A stretch of 64,000 bases of DNA from the NCBI GenBank assembly GCA_009782915.1, contig WRIC01000008.1:1-64000 (forward strand). The letters run 5' to 3'. A model generated the notes under the pieces. That model did no database searches and had not been told where the DNA came from. It saw nothing but the letters and a program-made list of their open reading frames with translations. The stretch is from Propionibacteriaceae bacterium (GTDB lineage Bacteria > Actinomycetota > Actinomycetes > Propionibacteriales > Propionibacteriaceae). A program made the translations under genes and the position numbers. Below are positions 47,504 through 56,230 of the stretch, in pieces. Position 1 is the first letter of the stretch; every line of letters begins with the position of its first letter.

Positions 47504-48469
47504 ATGCGTACTGCATTTGTCGGCTCCTCCACGTTGAGGGTTTCCCAACTCGGCTTGGGCACAATGAGTTGGGGCGGGCGTACGACTGCTAGCGAAGCCT
47601 CGGATATGTTGAAGGCTTTCGCTCACGCTGGTGGCACACTGATCGACACTGCTGCCGCCTATGGCAACGGGGATGTCGAATCATTGTTGGGCCGGCTCAT
47701 GAGGCAGGATGTTCCTCGCCGGGAACTCGTCCTGGCAACGAAATCTGGTTTTGTGGTCAAACGCGACCAACGGGTGGTCGACAATTCACGGTCAACCTTG
47801 CTAAAGGATTTGGAGGGCTCCCTTGACCGCTTGGGCACTGACCATGTTGATTTGTGGCAGGTCCATGCGTGGGGTGAGGAACCTCTGGAGGAAACCCTGA
47901 GTGCTCTCGATGAGGCAGTGTCGCGGGGTATGGCTGCCCATGTTGGTGTCTCTAATTTTGTGGGATGGCAGGTGGCTGAAGCAGAAACCTGGCAGCGGGC
48001 TCGCGGGAATACTCCCTTGATCTCGGCCCAAGGTGAGTATTCCATGCTAGCCCGCAGTGCAGAGTTGGAGCTTCTTCCTTGCCTGAATCAACTCCAGGTG
48101 GGTTTCTTCGCCTGGTCGGCTTTGGGCCGTGGTGTGCTGAGCGGGAAGTATGCGAATTCGATCCCTGCTGGTTCTCGTGGTGATGATTCTTCTCTGGCAT
48201 GGTTTGTTGAGCAGTACGCCGATGAGGGGTCGAGACGGATTGTTGAAGCTCTCATGGTGGCAGCTCGTGGTCTGGGCCTCACTGCTGCACAGGTGGCACT
48301 CAGTTGGTTGTGCGATTCTCCCCATGTCACCTCTGCACTGATTGGCCCACGAAACCTCGATCAGCTTCAACCTTTGTTGAGTATCGATGACATTGTGTTG
48401 CCCGAACCTATTATCTCTGCCTTGGATGATGTCACTGGTGGACCGAGGATATATCGCCTTGAGTCTTGA
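47504..48469 (+). CDS. Aldo/keto reductase
   Basis: 321 aa NADPH-dependent TIM-barrel oxidoreductase. The catalytic tetrad is visible: Asp and Tyr in DTAAAYGNGDVE, Lys in LATKSGF, His in DLWQVHAWG. The N-terminus LGLGTMSWGGRT and the C-terminal GPRNLDQLQ (cofactor side) fit the family. The substrate is unknown. It is the gene just before the arabinose transporter, but an arabinose-type operator and promoter follow its stop, so it is probably not part of that operon. Confidence 0.9.
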   Translation: MRTAFVGSSTLRVSQLGLGTMSWGGRTTASEASDMLKAFAHAGGTLIDTAAAYGNGDVESLLGRLMRQDVPRRELVLATKSGFVVKRDQRVVDNSRSTLLKDLEGSLDRLGTDHVDLWQVHAWGEEPLEETLSALDEAVSRGMAAHVGVSNFVGWQVAEAETWQRARGNTPLISAQGEYSMLARSAELELLPCLNQLQVGFFAWSALGRGVLSGKYANSIPAGSRGDDSSLAWFVEQYADEGSRRIVEALMVAARGLGLTAAQVALSWLCDSPHVTSALIGPRNLDQLQPLLSIDDIVLPEPIISALDDVTGGPRIYRLES

Positions 48470-48478
48470 GTGTGGAGC

Positions 48479-48492
48479 GTAGAGCGCTCACA
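48479..48492 (-). promoter_or_regulatory. Arabinose operator, upstream site
   Basis: Read on the minus strand, TGTGAGCGCTCTAC: the TGTGAGCG half matches the sites at 48591 and 57851, and GAGCGCTC is a perfect palindrome. It lies about 112 bp (centre to centre) upstream of the second site, a distance that could allow looping. Confidence 0.5.
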
Positions 48493-48545
48493 TGATTCTT
48501 GTTCAAGTTGAGACCAAACCGTTATAAAATCTGCGGATTTTTGCA

Positions 48546-48574
48546 TTGACTCAGCGTAAATACCCCCGTAGTAT
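48546..48574 (+). promoter_or_regulatory. Promoter of the arabinose transporter operon
   Basis: TTGACT (48546-48551) and TAGTAT (48569-48574) separated by 17 bp, the best -35/-10 pair in the window. Transcription would start near 48581, about 10 bp before the operator at 48591, giving a leader of about 190 nt. The gap 48470-48769 otherwise shows nothing I can name. Confidence 0.6.
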
Positions 48575-48590
48575 GAGACCAGATCAAAAA

Positions 48591-48604
48591 TGTGAGCGTT
48601 AACA
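48591..48604 (+). promoter_or_regulatory. Arabinose operator, downstream of the promoter
   Basis: TGTGAGCGTTAACA, identical to the site in the araB promoter on the opposite strand at 57851-57864. Its place just after the predicted start would let a LacI-type repressor block transcription. Confidence 0.7.
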
Positions 48605-48769
48605 CTAATCCGGCGATGAGGGCATCGCCAACCAAGACAGGTCAAGAGATAGTGAGGCAATGGAGCTACCGCAAGACCTGACTGAAACCAGCTGAAACCC
48701 ATCCGGGGTGGCACCGGGCCACACAAGGCTGGACATCATACTGATATGTAACTGCAGAGGAGAAACTTG

Positions 48770-49759
48770 ATGAATATCAAGAAAATTATTTTGGGTGTGG
48801 CAAGTGTCGCACTATTCCTAGGCCTGTCCGCTTGCAACCCAGGCGAAGGCGGAGGAGATGGGGGCACCACTGGTGACGTCATCACTGTAGGGTTTGCTCA
48901 GGTGGGTGCCGAGTCTGGCTGGCGTACCGCTAACACACAGAGCTTCAAAGACTACTTCGTTGAAGAAAACGGCTTCAAGCTGGTGTTCGCTGATGCGAAC
49001 CAGGATGCTGACAAGCAAAAGCAAGACGTCCGTGACTTCATCGCTCAAGGCGTCGACTACATTGTTCTTGCCCCTGTGACGGATTCCGGATGGGAACCCG
49101 TGCTCCAAGAGGCCAAAGATGCTGGTATCCCGCTGATCGTTGCTGACCGTCAATTGATGGTTGCTGATGATCTCTATCTCACCTACTTGGGTGGGAACAT
49201 GAGAGGTGAAGGTGACACCGCTGTTCAGTGGCTCGTCGACCACATTGCTGCTGAGGGCATCACCGATCCTATTAATATCGTCCACCTCCAGGGCACCATT
49301 GGTTCAACCGCACAAAAGGGTCGCACCGAAGCTCTGGACGAGGCAGTCAAGGACAAGGCTGACTGGACCATCGTTGCTCAGCAGACTGGTGAATTCACCC
49401 AGGCCAAGGGCCAGGAAGTCATGGAATCCATCATTCAGCAGGGTCTGGCATTCAACGTCATTTACGCCGAAAATGATGACATGGCTTATGGCGCCATCGA
49501 CGCCCTCAAGGCTGCTGGCATCAACCACCAGGAATTGATCATCATCTCCTTCGACGGCAATAAGTCCGCCGTACAGATGGTTATTGATGGTGACATCGAC
49601 GTGATTGCCGAATGCACCCCGTTGCTTGGGCCACAGATTGCTGATCTGATTCGCAGAGCTGAAGCTGGCGAGACCCTCGATAAGGTGACCTACTCCATTG
49701 AGGGCTTTATCGACTCGACCAACGCAGCAGAGAAACTGCCGATCGCTTTTGGTTCATAA
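48770..49759 (+). CDS. Sugar ABC transporter substrate-binding lipoprotein (YtfQ-like)
   Basis: 329 aa. A lipoprotein signal peptide ends in LSAC (cysteine about 22), then a Gly-rich linker. The mature part VGFAQVGAESGWRTANTQS and GVDYIVLAPVTDSGWEPVL closely follow E. coli YtfQ, the furanose-specific galactofuranose-binding protein. HLQGTIGSTAQKGR and YAENDDMAYGAIDALK are the ligand-loop regions of this fold. AGAGGAGA precedes ATG 48770. As araBAD and the araR-like gene share its operator, L-arabinofuranose is a likely ligand; this is an inference. Two hairpins follow the stop. Confidence 0.9.
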   Translation: MNIKKIILGVASVALFLGLSACNPGEGGGDGGTTGDVITVGFAQVGAESGWRTANTQSFKDYFVEENGFKLVFADANQDADKQKQDVRDFIAQGVDYIVLAPVTDSGWEPVLQEAKDAGIPLIVADRQLMVADDLYLTYLGGNMRGEGDTAVQWLVDHIAAEGITDPINIVHLQGTIGSTAQKGRTEALDEAVKDKADWTIVAQQTGEFTQAKGQEVMESIIQQGLAFNVIYAENDDMAYGAIDALKAAGINHQELIIISFDGNKSAVQMVIDGDIDVIAECTPLLGPQIADLIRRAEAGETLDKVTYSIEGFIDSTNAAEKLPIAFGS

Positions 49760-49768
49760 GGCGTGACC

Positions 49769-49839
49769 ACTTCTCTTGAGAGAAGTTAATGTCTACAAGG
49801 AGGCGGACACGCGGAGTTATACTTCGAGTGTCCGCCTTC
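49769..49839 (+). promoter_or_regulatory. Two intercistronic hairpins after the binding-protein gene
   Basis: First ACTTCTC/GAGAAGT with a TTGA loop (49769-49786); then a 12-bp stem GGAGGCGGACAC/GTGTCCGCCTTC (49799-49839). No T-run follows. They probably stabilise the binding-protein mRNA or attenuate read-through to the ATPase gene. Confidence 0.6.
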
Positions 49840-49878
49840 ATCATTCCCCAGTAGCTCCTAGACAGACAGGAGGTAGCC

Positions 49879-51393
49879 ATGAATCACCCCCTCATCCAGA
49901 TGCGTTCCATCACCAAAAATTTTCCTGGAGTGCTCGCCCTAGATCAGGTTGATTTCACTCTCAAACCTGGAGAGATCCATGCACTCATGGGAGAAAATGG
50001 CGCCGGCAAGTCCACGCTCATCAAGGTTCTCACCGGGGCCGAAGAATTCGAAACAGGACAGATACTTCTGGGAGAGAATCCTGAACCCATCATCAACACC
50101 TCCCCCGAACAAGCTCAACAACGAGGAATCTCAACGGTTTATCAGGAAGTCAATCTGTGCCCGAACCTCTCGGTGGCAGAAAACCTCTTTGTTGGTCGAC
50201 AGCCGAAACGACTCTCCATGATTCATTGGGCTGAGATGAATCGTCGCTCGCGAGCCATCATGGATCGCATCGGGGTCGACATTGATGTTGAGAAACCACT
50301 GGAAGTCTATTCACTGGCAGTCCAGCAGATGGTGGCCATCGGGCGGGCCATTGATATCTCCGAAGATGTGCTCATCTTGGACGAACCCACATCTTCCCTC
50401 AACGAATCAGAGGTTGCTACCCTCTTTGATCTCATGCGCAAACTTCGCGATGAGGGTATGGGCATCATCTTCATCACACACTTCCTGGAGCAGGTCTACG
50501 AGGTCTGCGACAAGATCACGGTTCTTCGCAATGGTGGCTTGGTGGGCGAATACCTCATCGAAACAATGCCCCGCAAGGACCTTGTTGCTGCGATGCTGGG
50601 TCGCTCCTTTGATGATCTTGCTGCCATCGAGGGGGAAAGCCACGCCGTGAAAGAAGAGGGGATGCCCGTGATCTCCGCACGGTCAGTGGGGGTACGAGGT
50701 GGGGTCAAACCCTTCGACTTCAACGTCTTTGAAGGGGAGGTTGTTGGGCTGGCTGGACTGCTCGGCTCTGGGCGTACTGAGGTAGCTCGGGCTATTTACG
50801 GCGCTGACAACCCCAACTCCGGAACCCTGGAAGTCAAAGGGAAAAGAGTTCGCCACAATCCACTCAGCTCAATGAGAGCAGGCATGGGGTTTTGTCCAGA
50901 ATCCCGTAAACACGAAGGCTGTGTCCAGGATCTCTCTGTACGCGAGAACATCATCCTGGCGGAACAAACCAAGCGTGGTGTTTTCCGACTCATGTCCGCT
51001 AGTGAGCAAGAGAAAATCGCCAAACAATATGTCGATCTACTCCAAATCAAAACAGCCTCCTTGGACACACCCATCAGCCAATTGAGTGGTGGCAATCAGC
51101 AGAAGGTGATTCTTGCCCGCTGGTTGGCCACCCATCCTGATTTTCTCATCCTCGATGAACCCACCCGTGGTATCGATGTGGGCACGAAAGCTGAGATCCA
51201 GCGCCTGTGTGTGGAACTCGCCGGCCAAGGAATGTCGATCCTCTTCATCTCCTCAGAAATCGATGAGATGCTTCGAACATGCTCCCGTATTGGGATCATG
51301 CGTGATTTGCATAAAGTCGGCGAGGCTAGTGGGGATCAACTATCGTCCTCAACGATCATGTCCATGATCGCTGGAGGTGAATCCGATGAGTGA
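49879..51393 (+). CDS. Sugar ABC transporter ATPase, two-domain (YtfR-like)
   Basis: 504 aa with two ABC domains, as in monosaccharide transporters of the RbsA/XylG group. Domain 1 has Walker A GENGAGKST (about 38-46) and Walker B VLILDEPTSSL. Domain 2 has a degenerate Walker A (GLLGSGRTE), signature LSGGNQQKVILARWL and Walker B LILDEPTRGIDVG. ACAGGAGG lies upstream of the ATG. It overlaps the first permease gene by 8 bp. Confidence 0.94.
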   Translation: MNHPLIQMRSITKNFPGVLALDQVDFTLKPGEIHALMGENGAGKSTLIKVLTGAEEFETGQILLGENPEPIINTSPEQAQQRGISTVYQEVNLCPNLSVAENLFVGRQPKRLSMIHWAEMNRRSRAIMDRIGVDIDVEKPLEVYSLAVQQMVAIGRAIDISEDVLILDEPTSSLNESEVATLFDLMRKLRDEGMGIIFITHFLEQVYEVCDKITVLRNGGLVGEYLIETMPRKDLVAAMLGRSFDDLAAIEGESHAVKEEGMPVISARSVGVRGGVKPFDFNVFEGEVVGLAGLLGSGRTEVARAIYGADNPNSGTLEVKGKRVRHNPLSSMRAGMGFCPESRKHEGCVQDLSVRENIILAEQTKRGVFRLMSASEQEKIAKQYVDLLQIKTASLDTPISQLSGGNQQKVILARWLATHPDFLILDEPTRGIDVGTKAEIQRLCVELAGQGMSILFISSEIDEMLRTCSRIGIMRDLHKVGEASGDQLSSSTIMSMIAGGESDE

Positions 51394-52603
51394 GACCAAT
51401 ATCCTCAAACGGATCGTCCGTCACCGGATGTTTTTCCCCCTGCTGTGTCTGGTTTTGGTCCTGCTCATCAATGTGATCGTGACCGCCACACAAGCAGGGG
51501 CCTCCCCGGCGACTTTCTTCCAAATCACTTTCATCAAAGAAACCGGCACCCTGGCTGGTCCCCTCATCACGATTCTCAACCGCTCCTCCGAGCTGGTCAT
51601 TCTCGCCGTGGGTATGACCCTGGTGGTCTCCTGCACCAAGGGCGCAGATATCTCGGTGGGTTCGGTGATGGTGCTGTCAGGGGCTGTCAGTATCTGGCTG
51701 CTCGGCTTCGGAACCCTCAAAGCAAACAACTACCAGGTGGAATCCTACGTTGTTCCCTATGTGGTTGGTCTGCTCGCTGCCTTGATTGTTGGCGCTGCAT
51801 GTGGGCTGTGGCATGGGTTCCTGGTGGCCAAGCTGAAGATCCAGCCCATGATCGCCACGTTGATTCTTCTTATTGGTGGCAGGGGGATAGCCAAGATTGT
51901 CGCCGATGGCCAGATTAATAAGGTACGCGTCCCCAGTTATCGCTGGTTGGGCAACACGATCGAAAACTCTCAAGGACTCAATCCACTGTTGCTACCCACA
52001 CCGATCTTCGTCGCTATTGGCGTGGTGGTCGTGGCAGCACTCTTGTTGAGGTTCACTGCCTTGGGCATGAATATTCAATCGGTCGGGATCAATGACCGCT
52101 CGTCTCGAATCCTGGGGCTCAACTCGGTTCGTATCATTTTCACTGTCTTTGTGATTTGCGGAATGTGTGCTGCCATCGCCGGTATGATCGCCACCTCACG
52201 TATCGCCAGTGTTGACACACAGAACATCGGAAAAATGATCGAGCTGGACGCCATCTTGGCTGTTGCCTTGGGCGGGAACTCTCTGGCAGGTGGCAAGTTC
52301 TCCTTGGGTGGGTCGGTGATCGGGGCCATCACTATTCAGACCTTGACGACCGTACTGTATTCGCTGAGTGTTTCCCCTGATCAACTGCCCTTCTTCAAAG
52401 CTGTCGTGGTGATCATCATTGTGATCGTTCAGTCACCTCAACTTCGCCCATTAGCCGAGAAGGCTCTTGGTGGCCTGCGACGACTCTTCGGTCTTCCCCC
52501 TCGACGCGTCAAGAAACCGCCAATTGCTGGTGATGACGGTCAAGTTTTAGACGTCGAACCCGAGTATGAGGAAACCAATTTTTCTTCAGGAGGTGAACGA
52601 TGA
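51386..52603 (+). CDS. Sugar ABC transporter permease 1 (YtfT-like)
   Basis: 405 aa from ATG 51386, with GGAGGTG 6 nt upstream. About nine to ten hydrophobic segments and the BPD_transp_2 pattern are seen, for example VVSCTKGADISVGSVMVLSG and the cytoplasmic loop ALGMNIQSVGINDRSSRILG. The highly charged C-terminal tail (about 360-405) is longer than in E. coli YtfT. It overlaps the ATPase gene by 8 bp and permease 2 by 4 bp. Confidence 0.9.
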   Translation: MSETNILKRIVRHRMFFPLLCLVLVLLINVIVTATQAGASPATFFQITFIKETGTLAGPLITILNRSSELVILAVGMTLVVSCTKGADISVGSVMVLSGAVSIWLLGFGTLKANNYQVESYVVPYVVGLLAALIVGAACGLWHGFLVAKLKIQPMIATLILLIGGRGIAKIVADGQINKVRVPSYRWLGNTIENSQGLNPLLLPTPIFVAIGVVVVAALLLRFTALGMNIQSVGINDRSSRILGLNSVRIIFTVFVICGMCAAIAGMIATSRIASVDTQNIGKMIELDAILAVALGGNSLAGGKFSLGGSVIGAITIQTLTTVLYSLSVSPDQLPFFKAVVVIIIVIVQSPQLRPLAEKALGGLRRLFGLPPRRVKKPPIAGDDGQVLDVEPEYEETNFSSGGER

Positions 52604-53667
52604 CTGATACAACGACCACCATGTCCACTATCCGCAAGAAGAGCTTCCTTGGTTCCTTGATGGCCAGGTTCTACGGGAACAATTTCCTGTTGATCATCAC
52701 TATCGTGTTGTTTGCCGGAATGTACATCACGGGGTCTGTGATTTTCTCCAACAAGAACTTTGGCACCCTCAACTCTTTCTTTGACATGTTGAACTCCAAT
52801 TCGGCATTGATTGTGTTGGCTGCTGGTATGACCATGGTGTTGATCTCGGGAGGGATAGACATCTCTGTGGGTGCACAGATGGCCATGTACTGCATGATGT
52901 TTGCCTATTTCATCGAGAAACAGCATGTCAACGCGTACACCATGATTGTTGTTGTTCTCATCACCGGTGTTGTTTTCGGGCTCATCCAAGGGGTGTTGGT
53001 GGCGTACTTCGACATCCAACCTTTCATTGTGACCCTGGCAGGGTTATTCCTTGCGCGTGGTTTAACAGCCATGATCTCCCCGGAAACCATCAGCATCCAG
53101 GACCCGAATTTCCAGTCTCTGGTGTCAATGAAACTCCGCTTCCCCTTTGGGGGGTATTACAACTCTGTCGGTGACTATCAACAACCCTTCGTCTATCTCC
53201 ATGTTGTCTTGGCTCTGCTCATTCTCATCGCCTTGTATGTGATGATGACATGGACAAAGTTTGGGCGCAGTATTTATGCAGTAGGTGGCAACCAGCAGTC
53301 AGCTCGCCTGATGGGGTTGAATGTTCGCCGGACCAAACTCATGGTCTACGTCCTCAATGGTTTCCTTGCTGCTTTCGCCGGATTCCTGTTTTGCTTGTTC
53401 TCTCCTGCTGGTGCAGTGGAGAAAGCACCCGCTTATGAGATGTACGCCATTGCAGCAGCTGTGATCGGTGGAGCAATGTTCACCGGTGGTGTCGGCAACG
53501 TACTAGGTTCCCTGTTTGGTGTGCTCGTCCAGGCAACGATCATCAAGTTCGTCAACTTCACTGGCACCCTGTCCAACGGTTGGCCCGAGTTCATCCGAGC
53601 AGCGATCATGAGCTTCTTCATCATCCTTCAAGCCGTCTTCACCTGGGTCCGCAAACAACGAGAGTAA
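52600..53667 (+). CDS. Sugar ABC transporter permease 2 (YjfF-like)
   Basis: 355 aa. The second, non-identical permease, as expected for the YtfQRT-YjfF type with two different membrane subunits. Conserved stretches are LISGGIDISVGAQMAMYCMM and the loop GRSIYAVGGNQQSARLMGLN. The ATG overlaps the stop of permease 1 (ATGA) and has AGGAGGTG upstream. It is the last gene of the transporter operon; a strong terminator follows after repeat DNA. Confidence 0.92.
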   Translation: MTDTTTTMSTIRKKSFLGSLMARFYGNNFLLIITIVLFAGMYITGSVIFSNKNFGTLNSFFDMLNSNSALIVLAAGMTMVLISGGIDISVGAQMAMYCMMFAYFIEKQHVNAYTMIVVVLITGVVFGLIQGVLVAYFDIQPFIVTLAGLFLARGLTAMISPETISIQDPNFQSLVSMKLRFPFGGYYNSVGDYQQPFVYLHVVLALLILIALYVMMTWTKFGRSIYAVGGNQQSARLMGLNVRRTKLMVYVLNGFLAAFAGFLFCLFSPAGAVEKAPAYEMYAIAAAVIGGAMFTGGVGNVLGSLFGVLVQATIIKFVNFTGTLSNGWPEFIRAAIMSFFIILQAVFTWVRKQRE

Positions 53668-53738
53668 CAAACGCCCGCGACGGGTTTCTTTTCGACACAG
53701 TCATTCGCTTCAGGTGACACAAGGGGACAGGAAACTCC

Positions 53739-53986
53739 GTCACCCTGCGGAGCACTGCGAGTCGCGCTGGCGCGCTCCGCAGCACAGGCTCCGCGACTCG
53801 CAGGGTCCAGACTGCCCAGTCGTTTGACTGTGGTTTCTGGATTCTGCGACTTCGCGCAGAACGACGGGGTGGGTGTGTACAGAATGTGACAGGCACCACT
53901 GCCACACCCCCGTCTCCCTGCGCGAAGTCGCAGGGTCCAGACTACGCAGTTGATCGACTGTCGAGTCTGGATTCGCGAGTCGCGGA
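53739..53986. repeat. Two palindromic elements
   Basis: The first (53739-53867) has a left arm with an extended loop, an inner palindrome CAGTCG/GACTG and a right arm ATTCTGCG/CGCAGAA. The second (53912-53986) has a normal left arm CCCTGCG/CGCAGGG and a degenerate right arm. The gap 53668-54059 contains no supported gene; it holds these elements and the terminator. Confidence 0.82.
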
Positions 53987-54004
53987 GCCTGCTCCCCAAA
54001 CGAG

Positions 54005-54044
54005 AAACTGGCCACCGCGCAGGTACGGTGGCCAGTTTTTGTTT
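54005..54044. terminator. Bidirectional intrinsic terminator between transporter and araA
   Basis: A perfect stem AAACTGGCCACCG/CGGTGGCCAGTTT around an 8-nt loop, followed on the plus strand by a T-rich run. It ends the transporter operon on the plus strand and, with a weaker T-run, can end araBDA on the minus strand. Confidence 0.9.
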
Positions 54045-54059
54045 CTCAAGGAGGACGGA

Positions 54060-55544
54060 TTAGATTCCTCGCGCCAAACGGTGGTACGCAGCATTCCACC
54101 GTAGACGATCTTCAAAACTCTCACGGGTTGTGGACTGATCAATGAGAGCAAATTCTGTGTCAACCATGCGGGCAAACTCACGGAAATGATCGACCCCCAC
54201 TGCTGTGGACATCACAGTGTGGTGGGAGGAGCCCGCTGTCAGCCAGCAGGCAGCTGCAGTGTAGAAGTCCGGTTCAGGAACCCACATGGCCCGACCCACG
54301 GGGAGCTTCGGCATAGGTTCGTCTGGCTTGACGAGATTAACCACGTTAGCGGTCATCCGGAAACGATCACGCATATCGGTGAGTCCGACCACTATCCCTT
54401 GACCTGGGTCGCTATCAAAAATGAACCGCACGGGGTCTTCTTTTCCACCAATGCCCAGAGGATGAATCTCCACGGAAGGTTTGGATGTGGTCAGGCTGGG
54501 ACACACCTCCAGCATGTGAGCCCCGAGAATCTTTTCCTTACCTGGCGCCAGATGATAGGTGTAATCCTCCATGAGGGAGGCCCCACCTGGAAGACCCTCG
54601 CCCATCACCTTGGCAACACGAACCATGAGGGCAGTCTTCCAGTCACCTTCAGCACCAAACCCATAACCAGCTGCTTGGAGGCGTTGAACGGACATTCCAG
54701 GGAGCTGCTTGAGGTCTCCCAGATCCTCGAAGTTCGTGGTGAAAGCCATCGCCTGGTGGGTTTCCAAGAAAGACCTCAGAGCGATCTCCAATTTGGCTGA
54801 ATAGAGTAGCGACTCGTGGCGCTGCCCACCAGTGCTAAGTTCTGGAACCACGTTGTAGAGGTCCTCATATTCTTGAGCCAAGCTTCGAGCCTCAGATTCA
54901 CTGACTTGAGCGACCTGTGCAACAAGATCGTTGACCCCATAGGTGTTCACACTCACACCAAAGACATGCTCAGCTTCGACTTTGTCCCCTTCGGTCACCG
55001 CAACATTGCGCATATTGTCACCGAAGCGTACGAGATTGAGGTTCTTCGCACAATGGAATCCCGCGGCAGCTCTCATCCACACATCAATCTGGGAGCGTAC
55101 CAACTCATGGGAGACGTGACCGACAACCGTCGTGCGCGCAATGCCGAGACGCGACTCGATGTAGGCAAACTCGCGATCCCCGTGAGCAGCCTGATTCAGA
55201 TTCATGAAATCCATGTCAATCGTTGACCAGGGAAGATCCACATTAGCTTGGGTGTGAAGGTGAAGCAGGGGTTTGCTCAGTATGTCCAGCCCAGCAATCC
55301 ACATCTTGGCTGGTGAGAAGGTGTGCATCCAAGCAATAACCCCAGCGCAGGTGTCGTCGGCGTTGGCTTCCACCATGATGCGGCGTATAGCATCCTTCGA
55401 TGTCAGCGTAGGTTTCCACACCACCTCACTTCCGAGGTGTGATGTGTTGAGCTGTTCGACGATCGCTTTGGAATCCTCAGCAACCTGGAGCAGAGTCTCC
55501 TCGCCGTACAGGTGCTGGGAGCCAGTTAGAAACCACACGACCAT
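54060..55544 (-). CDS. araA: L-arabinose isomerase
   Basis: 494 aa; converts L-arabinose to L-ribulose. The N-terminus [18 protein letters not shown] is the family start; metal-site residues lie in [11 protein letters not shown] (Glu) and in the histidines of SSHHTVMS near residue 448. The ATG at 55544 has GGAAGG 6 nt upstream and is preferred over the TTG two codons earlier. It is the third gene of araB-araD-araA, 2 bp after araD. Confidence 0.96.
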   Translation of the reverse strand: MVVWFLTGSQHLYGEETLLQVAEDSKAIVEQLNTSHLGSEVVWKPTLTSKDAIRRIMVEANADDTCAGVIAWMHTFSPAKMWIAGLDILSKPLLHLHTQANVDLPWSTIDMDFMNLNQAAHGDREFAYIESRLGIARTTVVGHVSHELVRSQIDVWMRAAAGFHCAKNLNLVRFGDNMRNVAVTEGDKVEAEHVFGVSVNTYGVNDLVAQVAQVSESEARSLAQEYEDLYNVVPELSTGGQRHESLLYSAKLEIALRSFLETHQAMAFTTNFEDLGDLKQLPGMSVQRLQAAGYGFGAEGDWKTALMVRVAKVMGEGLPGGASLMEDYTYHLAPGKEKILGAHMLEVCPSLTTSKPSVEIHPLGIGGKEDPVRFIFDSDPGQGIVVGLTDMRDRFRMTANVVNLVKPDEPMPKLPVGRAMWVPEPDFYTAAACWLTAGSSHHTVMSTAVGVDHFREFARMVDTEFALIDQSTTRESFEDRLRWNAAYHRLARGI

Positions 55545-55546
55545 GA

Positions 55547-56230
55547 TCAACCTTCCTTCGTTGTGGGTGCCTGCCCATAGGCGTTGGTGTATCTCTCATA
55601 GAGAAAATCGATGTCTTCGGCCGCGATCACCTGAGGATCCCCGAGTTGACGCGAAACATGAACGGTTTTAGCCACCTCTTCGCACATCACAGCAGCCTTG
55701 AGCGCTGCGCGGGCGTCGCGACCAATGGTGAAAGGACCATGGTTCGCCATGAGTACTGCAGGTGAGCGAGAAGTGTGGAGAGTGTGGACTATCCCCTGCC
55801 CGATGGTGTCATCCCCTATCAAAGCAAAAGGCCCTACGGGTATCTCTCCACCAAACTCATCAGCCATCATCGTCAAGACACACGGTATCGGTTCACGGCG
55901 AATCGACCATGCAGTGGCATAGGTGGAGTGGGTGTGAACAACCCCTCCCACGTGCGCCATGTGCTGGTAAACGTACCCATGGGCGAAGGTGTCCGAACTG
56001 GGTGCAAGATCACCTTCGACTAGTTCCCCAGCGAAATTGGTGACCACCATGGAGGCTGCGGTGAGTTGATCATAAGCAACCCCGGAGGGTTTGATGACCA
56101 TGAGTTCTTCCCCTGGTACGCGTGCGGAGATATTTCCAGCGGTCCACACCACCAAACCCCAGCGAATCAGTTCCTGGTGGAGTTGGGCGAGTTCCTCGCG
56201 TAGGGTGGCGATTGTTGCCGTGACACTCAT
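55547..56230 (-). CDS. araD: L-ribulose-5-phosphate 4-epimerase
   Basis: 227 aa class II aldolase-fold zinc enzyme giving D-xylulose 5-phosphate. GNISAR (about 32-37), KPSGV (about 47-51), the zinc ligands in VHTHS (about 98-102), and ANHGPF are typical. It overlaps the araB stop by 4 bp (ATGA) and precedes araA by 2 bp. Together araA, araB and araD feed L-arabinose into the pentose phosphate pathway. Confidence 0.95.
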   Translation of the reverse strand: MSVTATIATLREELAQLHQELIRWGLVVWTAGNISARVPGEELMVIKPSGVAYDQLTAASMVVTNFAGELVEGDLAPSSDTFAHGYVYQHMAHVGGVVHTHSTYATAWSIRREPIPCVLTMMADEFGGEIPVGPFALIGDDTIGQGIVHTLHTSRSPAVLMANHGPFTIGRDARAALKAAVMCEEVAKTVHVSRQLGDPQVIAAEDIDFLYERYTNAYGQAPTTKEG

